Positions 1 through 12,700 of a stretch of DNA of 64,000 nt are shown piece by piece. Position numbers and translations under genes: made by a program. The first letter of the stretch is position 1; every line of letters starts with the position of its first letter. This DNA is from Cranoglanis bouderius (lineage: Eukaryota; Chordata; Actinopteri; Siluriformes; Cranoglanididae): assembly GCA_023630585.1 (NCBI GenBank), contig CM042543.1, positions 17,856,260 to 17,920,259 on the forward strand. The letters run 5' to 3'. The notes under the pieces were generated by a model. The model did no database searches. It was given only the letters and a program-made list of their open reading frames with translations, and was not told where the DNA came from.

Positions 1-1202
1 AATCAATCAGATTCCAAACTCTCCACCGTGGCCAATACCAAAGAGCTGTCCAAGGATGGCAGGGACACGATTGTAGACCTAGACAAGGCTGGAATGGGCT
101 ACAAGACCATCGCCAAACAGCTTGGTGAGAAGGTGACAACAGTTGGTGCGATTATTTGCAAATGGAAGAAACTGTCAGTCTCCCTCAGTCTGGGGCTCCA
201 TGCAAGATCTCACCTCTTGGAGTTTCAATGATCATGAGAACGGTGAGGAATCAGCCCAGAACTACACAGGAGGATCTTGTTAATGATCTCAAGGCAGCTG
301 GGACCATAGTCACCAAGAAAACAATTGGTAACACACTACGCCGTGAAGGACTGAAATCCTGCAGCACCCGCAAGGTCCCCCTGCTCAAGAAAGCACATGT
401 ACAGGCCCGTCTGAAGTTTGCCTGAATGATTCAGAGGAGAACTGGGTGAAAGTGTTGTGGTCAGATGAGACCAAAATCGAGCTCTTTGGCATCAACTCAA
501 CTCGCCATGTTTGGAGGAGGAGGAATGCTGCCTATGACCCCAAGAACACCATCCACACCGTCAAACATGGAGGTGGAAACATTATGCTTTGGGGGTGTTT
601 TTCTGCTAAGAGGACAGGACAACTGCACCGCATCAAAGGGACGATGGACAGGGCCATGTACCATCAAATCTTGGGTGAGAACCTCCTTCCCTCAGCCAGG
701 GCAATGAAAATGGGTCGTGGATGGGTATTCCAGCATGACAATGACCCAAAACACACAGCCAAGGCAACAAAGGAGTGGCTCAAGAAGAAGCACATTAAGG
801 TCCTGAAGTTGCCTAGCCAGTCTCCAGACCTTAATCCCATAGAAAATCTGTGGAGGGAGCTGAAGGTTCGAGTTGCCAAATGTCAGCCTCGAGACCTTAA
901 TGACTTGGAGAGGATCTGCAAAGAGGAGTGGGACAAAATCCCTCCTGAGATGTGTGCAAACCTGGTGGCCAACTACAAGAAACGTCTGACCTCTATGATT
1001 GCCAACAAGGATTTTGACACCAAGTACCAAGGCAAAGGGATCAAATACTTATTTCACTCATTAAAATGCATTTTTCTGGATTTGTTTGTTGTTATTCTGT
1101 CTCTCACTGTTAAAATACACCTACCATTAAAATTATAGACTGATCATTTCTTTGTGGGCAAATGTACAAAATCAGCAGGGGATAAAATTCTTTCCCCCCC
1201 CC

Positions 1203-1203
<1 letters not shown>
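1..1203 (+). mobile_element. Tc1-like transposon, 5' truncated by the window edge, decayed transposase
   Basis: This is the 3' portion of a Tc1/mariner element. The transposase is split over three frames. Positions 28-180 hold the helix-turn-helix region with the block GYKTIAKQLG. Positions 170-425 hold the second DNA-binding domain. Positions 446-1030 hold the catalytic domain, with SDETK, then HDNDPKHT, then PDLNPIENLW. Exactly 34 residues separate the second and third acidic residues, which is the DD34E spacing of Tc1. There is a frame change near 170-180 and a stop plus frame change near 422-446, so it is a pseudogene. The 3' end probably lies in the C-rich run at 1194-1203. It sits in the KTN1 intron downstream of the first coding exon. 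Confidence 0.9.
446..1030 (+). pseudogene. Tc1-like transposase catalytic domain (DD34E)
   Basis: This open stretch encodes the RNase H-like catalytic half of a Tc1-family transposase, the enzyme that cuts and pastes the element at TA dinucleotides. All three acidic residues are visible: D in WSDET, D in QHDND and E in PIENLW. The N-terminal DNA-binding half is present upstream but in other frames, so no intact enzyme can be read. Confidence 0.85.
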
Positions 1204-1390
<187 letters not shown>

Positions 1391-1450
1391 GAGCTGCTTT
1401 TATAATAAAATTATCATCAAAATATATTATTCAAGTGTCCTTGTTGTTAT

Positions 1451-1580
1451 AAGCAAAATAATCCATGGCCAGGTGTGCATTACACGATTTAATGCACAAC
1501 GTGGAGGCAACCGCTTTATTTGCCTCCACGTTGTGCATTAAAATCATGTAATGCACACCTGGCCATGGATTCTCTTGCTT
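1451..1580. repeat. Foldback palindrome (long hairpin, MITE-like)
   Basis: The left arm at 1451-1512 and right arm at 1519-1580 are near-perfect reverse complements around a centre near 1515. Both contain the block CATGGCCAGGTGTGCATTA or its complement, and GTGGAGGCAA or its complement. The loop is only a few bases. A related block (AGGTGTGCATTATGTAAGG) occurs near 56499, so this is probably the core of a dispersed foldback element. Confidence 0.85.
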
Positions 1581-1796
1581 GTACCATGGTCACTTGCCAG
1601 CATTGACAAGTTAAATCCGTCACTGATCTGCACAAAATTTCACTGAAAAGATAAAAATAACAGTTAATTTTCGTTAGTTATTTTATATACTGGTCGTTAG
1701 ATCTAGAATTCCACCCGCTCTAAATCATACACAGAGATAAAGTAGTGCAATAAGATTACATTTATTTGAATGAATTATAGTAAATAGTTATTAGAG

Positions 1797-1798
<2 letters not shown>

Positions 1799-1857
<59 letters not shown>
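1799..1857. repeat. (GA)n microsatellite
   Basis: About 28 uninterrupted GA units, followed by a short TG run. Confidence 0.97.
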
Positions 1858-1858
<1 letters not shown>

Positions 1859-2121
1859 TGTGCTTGTGTGAATTACGGCGTCTGTCTACTATGGTTACAG
1901 TTGTTTATAGGCAGCGTATTAATTTAGAATGGTGATTTAACTGACCAGAACTACCTGTGGTATACACGGTTTTAACACACACCTTCCACCCAATCAGAAT
2001 CAAGTATTCGGAGAGACTATGGCATAAAACACTATATTGTATAATAGAATTAAAACGTGCAATCCATCTGCTCTAAATGAGCGCACTTGATTCTACATCT
2101 CTCAGAGTAAAACCTGCTTAC

Positions 2122-2759
2122 CAGTCTCACTCTTCTGCTTCTTAGCTTTCTTCTTGCCAGTAGTTTCAGCTGTAGCTGGAGGTGTAGCTTGAGCCTGTGG
2201 TGGGCTGGGCTGTTTGGTAAGGGGGAGTGGCTGCTCCTTACGGACAGCAGGCTTTGAGCCATTGACTTCTGGTTTCTCTGTGGTGACAGGAGCAGGAGGA
2301 GGAGCAGATACTGCCACAGAAGTAGAAGCAGTAGAAGCAGCAGCAGCAGCAGCTTTTGCCTTCTTCTCTTTCTTCTTCCTCTCCCTCACTCCTGTTGGTG
2401 GTTCTGCTTGTACAGGGACCGAAACAGGCAGTGGTACAGATACCACCTCAGGAATCTCATCATTTAAGGTCGAGCTGGTGGCATCAACCAGGTCAAAATC
2501 TCGTAGGTCTTCCTCTGATTCACCCCCTTTACCCCCACCACCTCCACTTATCTCCTTCTTCTTGTTCTTTTTTTTCTCGCTCTTTTTGCGGGCATCCGGC
2601 TTCACTGGTGGCAACTTCAGATCACGTTTCTGGCGAGCCAGAACTTCATCGTAGGAGGTCTCCTTCATGAAGAGCCAGAAGAAGAGGAACATGAGGATGA
2701 TGACCAGTGATGGGGCCAAAATGAGGAGGTACTGTGAATCAGCCATGTCGATCGCCATT
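2122..2759 (-). CDS. KTN1: Kinectin, first coding exon (partial gene)
   Basis: Kinectin is an integral ER membrane protein with a long cytoplasmic coiled coil, described as a kinesin receptor and ER anchor. The exon starts after a clean acceptor (pyrimidine tract then AG at 2761-2760). The first ATG is at 2758 (MAIDMADSQ); a second in-frame ATG lies at 2746. The donor (ACTG then GTAAGC) leaves the last exon base at 2122, giving about 212 residues. Residues about 9-31 form a hydrophobic signal anchor, followed by the kinectin signature FLFFWLFMKETSYDEVLA. After it come a lysine-rich block (SEKKKNKKKE), a glycine run, an alanine-rich tract and a second basic block. The match is to kinectin rather than its relative RRBP1, because the RRBP1 decapeptide repeats are absent and the anchor sequence is the kinectin one. 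The coiled-coil exons lie beyond position 1. Confidence 0.92.
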
Positions 2760-3837
2760 CTGGACAGGCAAAGAAAGGCAGACAATAAGCAAACAAAAGT
2801 GCAACTCAACAACAAATCCAAAACCATATCCTCACGGAGTGTGTGTGTCGGTTTACAATTACATATTGCTGCTTGGGAAAGTAGGAGGAGATTCTGTGGA
2901 GGTTAGAAGATGATGAAGTGATAAGCATGAGTAGTAATGCACTACACAACATTTTACAAATGATCTTAAAATTAAACTCATCTCATTTTAAGGTATTTTA
3001 AGACAGCGTGTCCGTCTTGATGGCAGCATGAGCTCTCCAACCTAGCAAAGTGTGCTAATACTTTAATCTTTAATAAAATACACAATGCCAGTCAGAATTT
3101 AACAGACAACACTAAAACACAATGAAAACACCAGGAATCAAATCTCAAATGGTGTTCTATACTACAAATAAAGGGCACTACATAGATTGTACAGTTCTAT
3201 TATGTTTTAATCTATGTAGAGCACAAACAGAAAGAGAAAGACTACTAAACATTAGAAGAAGAAAAGTAATCCCAGGAAGATTTAGTAATGACTACATTTG
3301 AACAATCAGTTATCAGCACTATTTTTAGCTCCACTGATATGCCCTGGCTTGGCATTCGGCGCTACTACAGCACGGGTGGAAAGGAAATAGTAACAAATTG
3401 CGGAATCATTTTGTCAAGTCGAGCCACGCTGCACTGTCCGATAGAAAAGTAGTAATAGTGACGTCCATCTATTCTGTACCACAGGGTAAACACTCAAAGG
3501 AGCTCTCTTGCTTCATTAGAGCAAAAAGCAAGCTTGTCAGAGATCTGTGACATAAGTCAGTTGTAAATATCTGTCATTAATCAAGCAAGGGTATTTAGAG
3601 GAGCTAAAGAAGTACAAACCATTGAGGAATTTCATGATTTCAATACACCAGGTTTATTTAAACTATTTCCTAGACACTGCCAGTCAAAACTTTGTGAAAT
3701 CCTGTGTTAACAAAGCCATCTAAGCTTGCCCTCCTTGAATCTGTGCTAAACTCTTTCCTATTTACAGTTCAAACTGGACCAAGATTGAAAAAGCAGCACT
3801 CATATGGAAAAGGAAAAAATGAAGAAAAGAAAAGAGG

Positions 3838-3879
<42 letters not shown>
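3838..3879. repeat. Poly-A tract
   Basis: About 42 consecutive A, possibly the tail of an old retroposed copy; no clear element body was recognised upstream. Confidence 0.9.
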
Positions 3880-3881
<2 letters not shown>

Positions 3882-6365
3882 GCTTCACTGGATGAAAATG
3901 ACAGCATGATCCTTAAGCATTCTTTGGATATTTGGATCTGATTCCTAGTTTCCTGAATGGGTTTTACTTGGAAATCTCTCTGACTGGAAAGCACAATCTT
4001 CTACACAAGAGCTTTTTCTGGTTTCCTATTTCTGCCATGGAATGCTTTAAAGAAATTTCCAAGAGAGTCCCACTGTCAAACACTTTTAAAACAAGCGCTA
4101 AGAAGCAATCAAAACCAGATGTGTTTAATTTATCAGTGTGTGTAGCTTATAAGTACCACGATGAGTTCAGTCCTGAAGACTTAATCTTGTACATGAAACA
4201 AAAACCCTTAAAAACTTGAATGTTTATTGCAATTCTCTATACAGCTATAAAACAGTGGCACTGAAATGTTTTGGTTTAGTAATAGTGTAGTGAAACGCAC
4301 ATCCTGTGTAGCCTACCCAGTATACCCAGTGCAGGAGATCTGGACAATGCTATTAACCTAATAATAGGAATAGGAATCATTTTCCATTGCAAAACCTCTT
4401 TTTTGGACTTTGGTGATTAATTAACAGCATGCATGGCTCTACTGCTTTTTTTAAAAAAAATCCCATTTAAACATCACCTTCTCCAACAATGTAGTGTCAC
4501 ACCAATGTCAATTTTCTTCCATGTAAGAAAATTCCACACGTAGCTGCAAGACCAACAAGAATCAAAAAGCTAATTAACTGGTTAAATACCAGAAAACACA
4601 AAGTGGAACAAAACAGGCTGTACCACAGAGCTGCTAGATGCTTGAATCTGACTGGTCAGGTGTTGATTAATTTTCTAAAACAGCAGCTCAGTCAGTAGTG
4701 CTGGCTGTAATTCAAATCACAGGTTTATATTAATGCACTCATACTAATATGTTATCTATGTTAACAACTCATTCTCAGGGACTTGTATGGTGGATGAGCT
4801 TCATAATCTAATCTTCATAATCTTTTTTTTTTTTTTTTTTTTTAAAAACCTGCTATGAAATTGAATATGAAATTTATTGACATGACTACATTTTCTGTAA
4901 GATGATGTTTATGTAACATTTATGGAAGGAGCCTCAAGTGTCAGCACTTTGTAATGTTCAGTAAGTTTACCCCCGTGAGGGACTTTTCAGGACAGAGGAC
5001 TTTGCACTTGTAGGTTTCCTCTGGAACTGCTATTCTTTGTCTCATTAACTTTAAGAGAGAGAAAAAGTGAGACTTGTGAAGGAATGACAACTTATAACAG
5101 TTACAACATAAATGATGACACCAACTCACTTGTCGCTTACGTTCCAAAGTTAAATTGGAATATACACCGTTAAGAAGCATGACGTAATACATTAAAAACT
5201 GGACACATTGGCAAATTGCTATGGGATACAAATAAAAATAAAACACTCCAGGGTGTGCCATTGTTGGAAAATAATAAACTTCGGGTTTGTAACTGCCGCA
5301 TCACACCAGCTCATTAATTATTTTCCTAGCACAGTCCATCAGGTTGTGCTGATGGGTAGATGATATACTTCTAGTATATAATAATATTTAGCCTACAGTA
5401 ATATATTACCCTGACTAACGTACTCGACTGACATTTCTGTCATGCAAAGTGGGCCAGAAAATAATCATACAAGCTCCAACGTGAGTACATTTCCTCCTGT
5501 CCAACGTGCAGTGATATCCATAGGCATGGGTGTGGCGGTGTACTCACGCACTTTCTGCTCTGAAATCCCTGTTCCACCGTCTCAGTAGTGTGGAACACAG
5601 TGGCTGTCAGAGCTTTGGATTGCCAAGCACATAGCAGAAGCCTCATTTACATGTGACGCTTCAGAGAGCAGGATGCACCTACGCTGCTAGGGTGTCCTGT
5701 GGCATGGAAATGAGGCAGGAAAACAATGTTCTCGGGCTACTGGATGCTTGGAATCCCGACTGGTCTGGCAAAACACGTAGACACCTTCAACAACATGGAC
5801 ATGGAAAAGCCTTCTGGGACTGTTCCACTTCACTGTATAACCAGAAGGACAGGCTTCGTTTTACTAGGCTATCAAACTGAGGCTGGACTGGGGGTCAAGT
5901 TGGCGTATTCAAACGTGTTGGTGTTTATGAACTTTCCTTCCCATATGAATAAATCAGTATCAAAATCTCTCTCTCCATCTCTATCTCTTAAGAATAAAGG
6001 AATATTTTATTATCTATCCACAAGGGGTTTGCTGAGATATAGCTTTCCACTCAAGCATGACTCAAGCATGACTTTTCAAAACACATTTCCGACAGGTGAC
6101 ATAAATAATATCTAAATCATTGCGATTTAAATCACATCAGGGAACAAAGCAGATATTTTCTACAAATGCAACCTTATGCATAACTACATGGAGTCGCATA
6201 TTAGTGTGTTCTTGGTCTCTTGGTGTTTGCCACATCCTGTCTAAAAACCTTGACACAGCACTGCTGGCCATTAATATAAGCCTGTGCATAGTTGTGTTAC
6301 ACAATTAACACTGAAGACAAACATCAGAAACAGGAACAGACACTTTTGGCAGCCCTCAGCTCCAC

Positions 6366-6366
<1 letters not shown>

Positions 6367-6399
<33 letters not shown>
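6367..6399. repeat. (CA)n microsatellite
   Basis: Sixteen to seventeen CA units in the KTN1 5'UTR intron. Confidence 0.95.
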
Positions 6400-6401
<2 letters not shown>

Positions 6402-7209
6402 CACTCGTTTCCTTTAGTTGGAGTTTATAGTCACATGAAGTAATGTATTCCTGACACAACACAATGGACAATTCAAGCAATGTTATTCAGAGAACTGGAC
6501 AGACATGGCAATGACTTTGACTCCCAAGACTTTTCCAAGTATGTAGACTGTGAGAAGTGCACAACATGCACACGCTATTAAAAGCTACACGTCGCTCAGT
6601 TACTGAGCTGATCCGTGTTTATTTATAACACAGAAAACCCGACACAACCTAGGACCACGGTGTGATCAAGGAATCAATGGCAGGGGGTCGGTGAGTGTTT
6701 AAAAAAAAAAAATAAATCAAAACCTAATATTATCAAAGTTATAATAGTTATTACTGAATATGCATAGTTTTTATAGAGTACTTGAATTGGTTTTATTTTT
6801 TGAATTGGAATTTTTTAATTTTTTTTTTTTTTTAAACAGTTAAAAATATCCCTGGCTGCAAAAAGTTTGTGAACCTCTGCTCTAGGGCAAACTTGACTGT
6901 AGAGTCCATTCCCAGACCATCAGGTTACAGGCTTAACCATGTGAAATGACAAGTAAGCGTCAGATGAAGGCTGGTCACGTGACCGCGCTTTACAGCAGAG
7001 TAAATCACAGACACGTTCACACACACAAGACTGGTGTCACGATCAACACTGCTGTATCGCGTCCTACTCGCATAATCACATTCCCAAGCTTATCTTAAGA
7101 AAAGGGATAGTCATGTCACTTCCTCATTTAGCCTTTAACAAGGCGATCAGTGAAAGGGAGTTAGAGATTAAACACGGCACACACCCCTACAGCCGCAGTA
7201 ATACATATA

Positions 7210-7224
7210 CATACATACACACAT

Positions 7225-7266
<42 letters not shown>
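7210..7266. repeat. TA/CA compound microsatellite
   Basis: A TA run followed by a CA run, in the KTN1 5'UTR intron. Confidence 0.93.
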
Positions 7267-7705
7267 TATGTGCACTAGTGTGGTTCATAGAGTGTGACTT
7301 CAAAATGAAACTGTGCTCGTGCAGCTAGCTAATGCAGGTTAGCTCCTGTTAGCAAAGTGTAACGTCTCAGGACATGAGCTGTCGGCCGGTTTAACGTGAC
7401 GGTGTGGTTAAAAATCTTACACCGGATTATTACTCCAATATACATGTGTCCACTCTCTAAAGCCCAATATGAAGCCAGCATTATCATAAGTGAAGTCTGG
7501 TGGTTACCATGTCGCTGCTCATTCCCTTGTGACACAGCATATGGAGGAAGAGAGAGTATGAGAGCAGGGCGCAGGCCCCGTGTGCTGCTCTACTACAGCT
7601 CCGGGCACGCTGAGAAATCCCCTAATCTCTCCTCCACCAACACCACCACACCCGCTGTACCTAGTACAACAACACTACACATGAAAACATGAAAAGCATA
7701 CATAC

Positions 7706-7850
7706 CTGCTGTGATATATCTGACAGAGCTAATTACGGCTGGAATGAAACGGTGTTTCTTTTGTACAGCCCGATGGACAGCAGCTCTGAGCCGGCAGTCA
7801 GCAGCAACTCTGCTCTGTGTCGACGCGCGGGGGCGGGTCAGAAGCCCTGC
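7706..7850 (-). other. KTN1: Probable KTN1 5'UTR exon
   Basis: On the minus strand a strong donor (CAGCAG then GTATGT) ends at 7706. It lies just downstream of a GC-rich, CpG-containing stretch (7790-7845). This is the right position and strand for the non-coding first exon of KTN1, whose coding exon begins with an acceptor immediately before the ATG. The 5' limit is not defined by sequence and is a guess. Confidence 0.5.
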
Positions 7851-8160
7851 TGCGCACAATACAAGGGGTAAAATGAACATTTCCCCTACCCGTATTCTGA
7901 CAAACCACGCCTCCTAAACTGGCATTGGCTATACTAGTAACAAGTCATACTATTGGACATTATCAAGTGGGTAAAATTCCCAACCAATCATACCACAAAC
8001 AAAGCTGTTCCTACTCCCCAATCCTGGGACAGGAGGCGGGTTTGTAGTGGTAGACGTGGGAAAGGAGGAAACGCTGCTGAGCTCCGTATGTTTTAAAGGG
8101 CGCAGTTTTTCGCGTTGAGGGCGGGGACAGGAAGAGATCTCGCGATAATTGACTGCAACT
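7820..8160 (-). promoter_or_regulatory. Candidate KTN1 promoter region
   Basis: CpG-rich for this window, with GC boxes (GGGGCGGG near 7831, GGGCGGGG at 8120-8126) and TCTCGCGA at 8138-8145, which is most of the known TCTCGCGAGA core-promoter palindrome. CCAAT-like motifs lie near 7983 and 8010. Assignment to KTN1 is by position and strand. The transcription start is not resolved. Confidence 0.45.
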
Positions 8161-8392
8161 CCGTCTGTATGTAGGGAAGTCCATTTCCGCCAGGTTTTTG
8201 GAAGCGGTAGTCCAAGAATATCAAAAATGTTGACGTTATTTCAGCGTTCTGATTTATTAATTACTATTTAATTACTATTTATTAAAGTCAATTATTAATC
8301 AAAAAATAAAAGGTTTCTGACTTATTTTAAAACATTGACATGTCAAAATTCACATCACAAGTACTGTTAGTGTGACCATAATGTATATACAT

Positions 8393-9165
8393 CGATCAGC
8401 CATAACATCAAAACCTGCCTAATATTGTCAAAACAGCTCTGACCCCGTCGAAGCATGGACTCCACAAGACCTCTGAAGTTGTGCTGTGGTACCAAGATGT
8501 TAGCAGCAGATCCTTTAAGTCCTGTAAGTTGCAAGGTGGGGCCTCCATGGATTGCACTTGTTTGTCCAGCACATCCCATAGATGCTCGATCAGATTGACA
8601 TCTGGGGAAACTGGAGGCCAAGTCAACACCTTGAACTATTTGTCACGTTCCCCAGGTAAGTGACGCACACGCACCCGGCCGTCCACATGATGTAACAGAA
8701 AACGTGATTCATCAGACCAGGCCACCTTCTTCCATTGCTCCATGGTCCAGTTCTGATGCTCATGTGTACAATGTAGGCACTTTTGGTGGTGGACAGGGGT
8801 CAGCATGGGCACTCTGACCAGCCCCATATGCAGTAAGCTGTGATAGAAAGGTGTCAGAATACACAGTCTATCATAGCCAGCATTAACTTTTTCAATTTGT
8901 GCTACAGTAGCTCTTCTGTGAGATCGGACCAGATGCGCATCAATGAGTCTTGGGTGCCCATGACCCTGTCGCCGGTTCACCAGTTGTCCCTCCTTGGACC
9001 ACTTTTGGTAGGTACCAAACCTGCTGTTTTGTTGATGCTCTGACTCAGTCGTCTAGCCATCACAATTTGTCCCTTGTCATTTGTCCCTCGTCAAAAGTCA
9101 TTCAGATCCTTACGCTTGCCCATTTTTCCTGCTTCCAACACATCAACTTCGAGAACTGACAGGTT
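8393..9165 (-). mobile_element. Tc1-like transposon remnant
   Basis: The left end begins CGATCAGCCATAACATCAAA, a terminus common to a fish Tc1 family. On the minus strand, broken frames encode transposase pieces: a region with AHLVRSHRRATVAQIEKVNAG, the first catalytic block WSDESRFLLHH, and then SPDVNLIEHLWDVLDKQ. The order is correct but the frames differ, so the copy is dead. It lies between the KTN1 promoter and the 3' end of MSH4. Confidence 0.85.
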
Positions 9166-9615
9166 GGCCAGATGAAAATGGTAAATGTGGGCCAGAACTG
9201 GGCCATCACTCAATTGTTATCTGTCTCCTCAAAAGTAGCTCTGCTGTCCTGCAACTGAACAGCACTGATCAGGTCACCCTAAATGTTGTTATTATACTTT
9301 ATATGTATAGTTTCTTAATGTACTGCAGTTCTCAAAATATGCATTTGCATTTTTGAATGACTTCTAACTTACAACACACTACAATACAGTTAAAGCTAAA
9401 GTTAAAGGACAGTGTTAGCAATAACTATAATAGACTAAACAAAATATTATATAACAAAATAATTTTATTTAGTCAATTCTATTTAATAGGAAAGCCATAT
9501 ATAGTCTCCAATTAGATTTAGCATAACTCAACATGCCGTAGAGTATAAGCCAACAGAGCATTTTAAATTGTCTTTGTACCACCAGAGAACAAAATCAGAA
9601 CAATATCTGGGCAAA

Positions 9616-9621
9616 TTTATT
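9616..9621 (-). terminator. MSH4 polyadenylation signal AATAAA
   Basis: AATAAA on the minus strand, about 115 bases beyond the MSH4 stop codon, in the expected position for a short 3'UTR. Confidence 0.6.
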
Positions 9622-9734
9622 AAATGCTTCCACTAACACAGCTAATTCAGTCACCAGCTGTGATACTGGATTTACTCAGTGTGGCTCAGATCTTAGCATC
9701 CAGTCCGTTATTGTTAGTCTAGGTGCAGCAGGCC

Positions 9735-12700
9735 TCACTCCTCTGTGTCCATGGACTCTAAGCTGTCCTTTAACTCAGCTTCATAACTTCTTTTTAGACC
9801 CTTTAGGTAAAGACGGAGACTGTCTGGATCCAACCTGGAGTTTCGGGCAGTCTGTAACAATCTGGTGGCGAGACGAAACACTGCCCCTTGTCGCAGGGTG
9901 GTTGGGTCACTATGATGCTTAGCCTACGTGACACGAATAAAGGGGTGCAGTTATCTGGTACAGTAAAATGTTCTCATTACATAAATAGGGACATTGGAGC
10001 CATTATACAGTTAATTGGCCTAATTTTTCAAACTGGATACGAACGGATTTATTCTTCCGAGTGTTTACACAAGAAATTTGGTATTCATGAAAATCCCATA
10101 ATTTGGAAAAACATTCGTATTCCACTCCTGCTCCTGAGTGTGTGTAAATTTACGTATAAGGAGTCGAACTAATGTAAACCTCGACTTGACTGACTTCTAA
10201 TTACATAATTTGCATGGATTACTGCACTTTATATATGGATTATTCTGACAAGTTTAAATTGCTTTTTAATTGATTAAGTAAAATTAAGTTTACAGCATTT
10301 CAGAGACACTGTTCCCTTTCTGCCCTAATTGTTCATTTCACGCACGCAGCTGTCTATGCACTTGAACGTTTATGGAGTTTTTTGGGCTTAATTACATGCA
10401 AAAGAGCTGTGTCTGGAACACAATTTGCAATTGATGGGTGATCAACAAACACACACTAGTATGAAGAGAATCATTGTTTCTGAAACTGTAAATCGGTTGG
10501 TAAATTTTAGTTTAGTTTGGCTTATGCAAACATTTACACACAACACTACTAAAACGCCCAATGTAAGCATACACCCAATGACATTAAAATACAGCCTTAC
10601 CCATAACTTTTGGCTAACTTTGGCTGATATAGACTTGGCCTCCTGGATGATGGACAAGGGAAACGATGTGTTCTCTGCTGCTCTTATACCTCAAATAGTA
10701 AAATAAGTAAAATACGCAACAAAGCATGAGTGTAACACAACAAACGTTTTTAAACTTTGTCCAGTTAACTGACCATTCGGTTATAACTCACTGCTATCTC
10801 ATATTCAACAAACTGACCCTTCAATTCTAATTTATCAAGTAGTCGTCAAATGTTATAAGAGCTCAAAGACCTGCCCTTTGTTTGATTAAGATTACCGTAG
10901 TTGCTTTCCTCAGAGAAGCCTTGAGTCAGGAGGTAGGTGTAGACCACACTCTCTGTGCTGTTCTCAGTCCCACGCATGTGCTGGACCTGCATGTGCTGAT
11001 TCCCTACATTGGGGTAAAGAGTCTCCAACTGACACAGCTCCAGGAAGTGGGTGGCAAACAGAGTGAATGCCTGCAAGACCCAGAAAGAGCACATTCTGGT
11101 TGAAGCTGCTCGTTTTGAATGATTTTTATACTGTTCACAATATGAAAAGCAATGTTATCACTGCCACATTAATTAGTAATTATTAGTATTTTAACTCTTA
11201 CAAATTATAACCAGTTCACTATACCTTGAGACTGATGAGGAACTCACAAACCGAGTGGCAAATTCCGATGCCCTCCTCAGCACTAGTGCCACGTCCCAGC
11301 TCATCAATAATAATGAGTGACCTGTTACTTGCATTGTGTATTATGTAGGACACCTGACAGTACAATGAAAAATTAGTATAGATATAGTAAATGCACAACA
11401 ATATAGTACATATGATCACTTTATATTAACCTCCTTCATCTCAACCATAAATGTTGATGAGTTGGTCTCAAAATCGTCGTCTACTCCTATCCGAGTGAAT
11501 ATCTGATCAACAACACGGAACGAGGCAAATTCAGCAGGCACAAATGATCCTAAAACAAAAATGATGAGAACAGAGAGGTGTACTGGTAAAATGAACAAAT
11601 TTAAATTTTAGTTATATAAAGTCTGTAATCTGAATAACCATTCTTTAAAGGAATATTGCACTGTGGTTCATCTGTCCACAGGGAAAAATGTTCCCTGTAC
11701 TGACAAAAGAATGGAAACTTGTTTACTGCAAACTCAACTGTAGTAGAAATCTAAGGGCAGTTATTGAATTCCAGCACTATTCATCTTCAGTAACTGCTTT
11801 ATCCTGGTCAGGGCCACGGTGGATCCGGAGCCATTCCCAGGAACACTGGGCATAAACTGGGAGAATTCATCCCGGACGAGATGCCAGTCTATTTAAGAGC
11901 GCTCATTCACACCTAGGGGCATGTTTAGTGCAGCCAATCCTTTTACTTGCATGTTTTTGGATAGTACGAGGAAACCAGAGAACCCAGAGGAAACCCATGT
12001 GAATACAGGGAGGACATGCAAAACTCCGCATAGGAGCTGTGAAGTGGCAATGCCTAAATTCCAGCACTAGTTTATGTAAAACACATTTTTGCATAAATAT
12101 TTCTTCAGTTAACTGCTCAATTCTTTATAACTAATCTTTTCAGAGATATGACTACTTTTTCAGAGAAAGGAATTTGTGGTTATGGGATATCAGCATGTTC
12201 TTGTTAGTCTGCGTAACGATTCCACAAATCTTTAGAGAATTTATCAGACTTACCAATAAACTACCAGAATTATTTATTAATGTATTGCTCAAGTGTTGGA
12301 CCACATAAGTACCGCTTTGGTAAGGAACTGTCTATCCCATCCTAAGATCCTTATTGTTAGAATTTATTTATGTTGAATGCTTTAACCATTTATTGACAGA
12401 TAACTGCTTTATCTGCTTTAATCATTTATTGACAGATAACTGCTTTATCTGCTTTAATCATTTATTGTCAGATAACTTCAGTAACTTCACTCAGACCCCA
12501 GAGGTGAGTTTCGAAGATAACAAGTTTAGAAGTTTAGAAGATAAGTCAAAATTCTTGTCTGTGGTAATCACACATGGTAATCACTCATGCGCAAGTAATA
12601 ATATAACCAATGACTGAATATTGGTTAATATATATAAATAAATATAAATAATGACTGATTCAAAATAGCACGTCTGAGTACCTATCTGAGCCATGATTTG

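Larger units (their letters stand above)
2760..7705 (-). other. KTN1 5'UTR intron (no gene recognised)
   Basis: This stretch lies between the KTN1 coding exon and the probable 5'UTR exon. It holds poly-A/T runs at 3838-3879, 4824-4842 and 6820-6834, a (CA)n tract at 6367-6399 and TA/CA repeats at 7210-7266. Positions about 4618-4790 share blocks (such as GTTAACAACTCATTCTCAG) with the repeats near 51030-51080 and 57255-57290, which suggests a MITE family. Several open frames of 60-130 codons (for example 5726-6115) show no recognisable protein similarity, and I do not call them genes. Confidence 0.6.

Noticed and set aside
2214..2670. Plus-strand frames of 104-146 codons opposite the KTN1 exon
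   Set aside because: Shadows of the KTN1 coding exon; the composition is the complement of its Lys/Ala/Pro-rich sequence.
5653..6115. Overlapping plus-strand frames of 75 and 129 codons in the KTN1 5'UTR intron
   Set aside because: No recognisable protein, no conserved motif, and no splice or promoter context.
7593..7917. Open frames on both strands across the presumed KTN1 first exon
   Set aside because: GC-rich first-exon sequence opens frames by chance; nothing resembles a known protein.
12379..12478. 36-bp direct repeats considered as a CRISPR-like array
   Set aside because: The units are contiguous without spacers and lie in a vertebrate intron; it is an ordinary tandem repeat.
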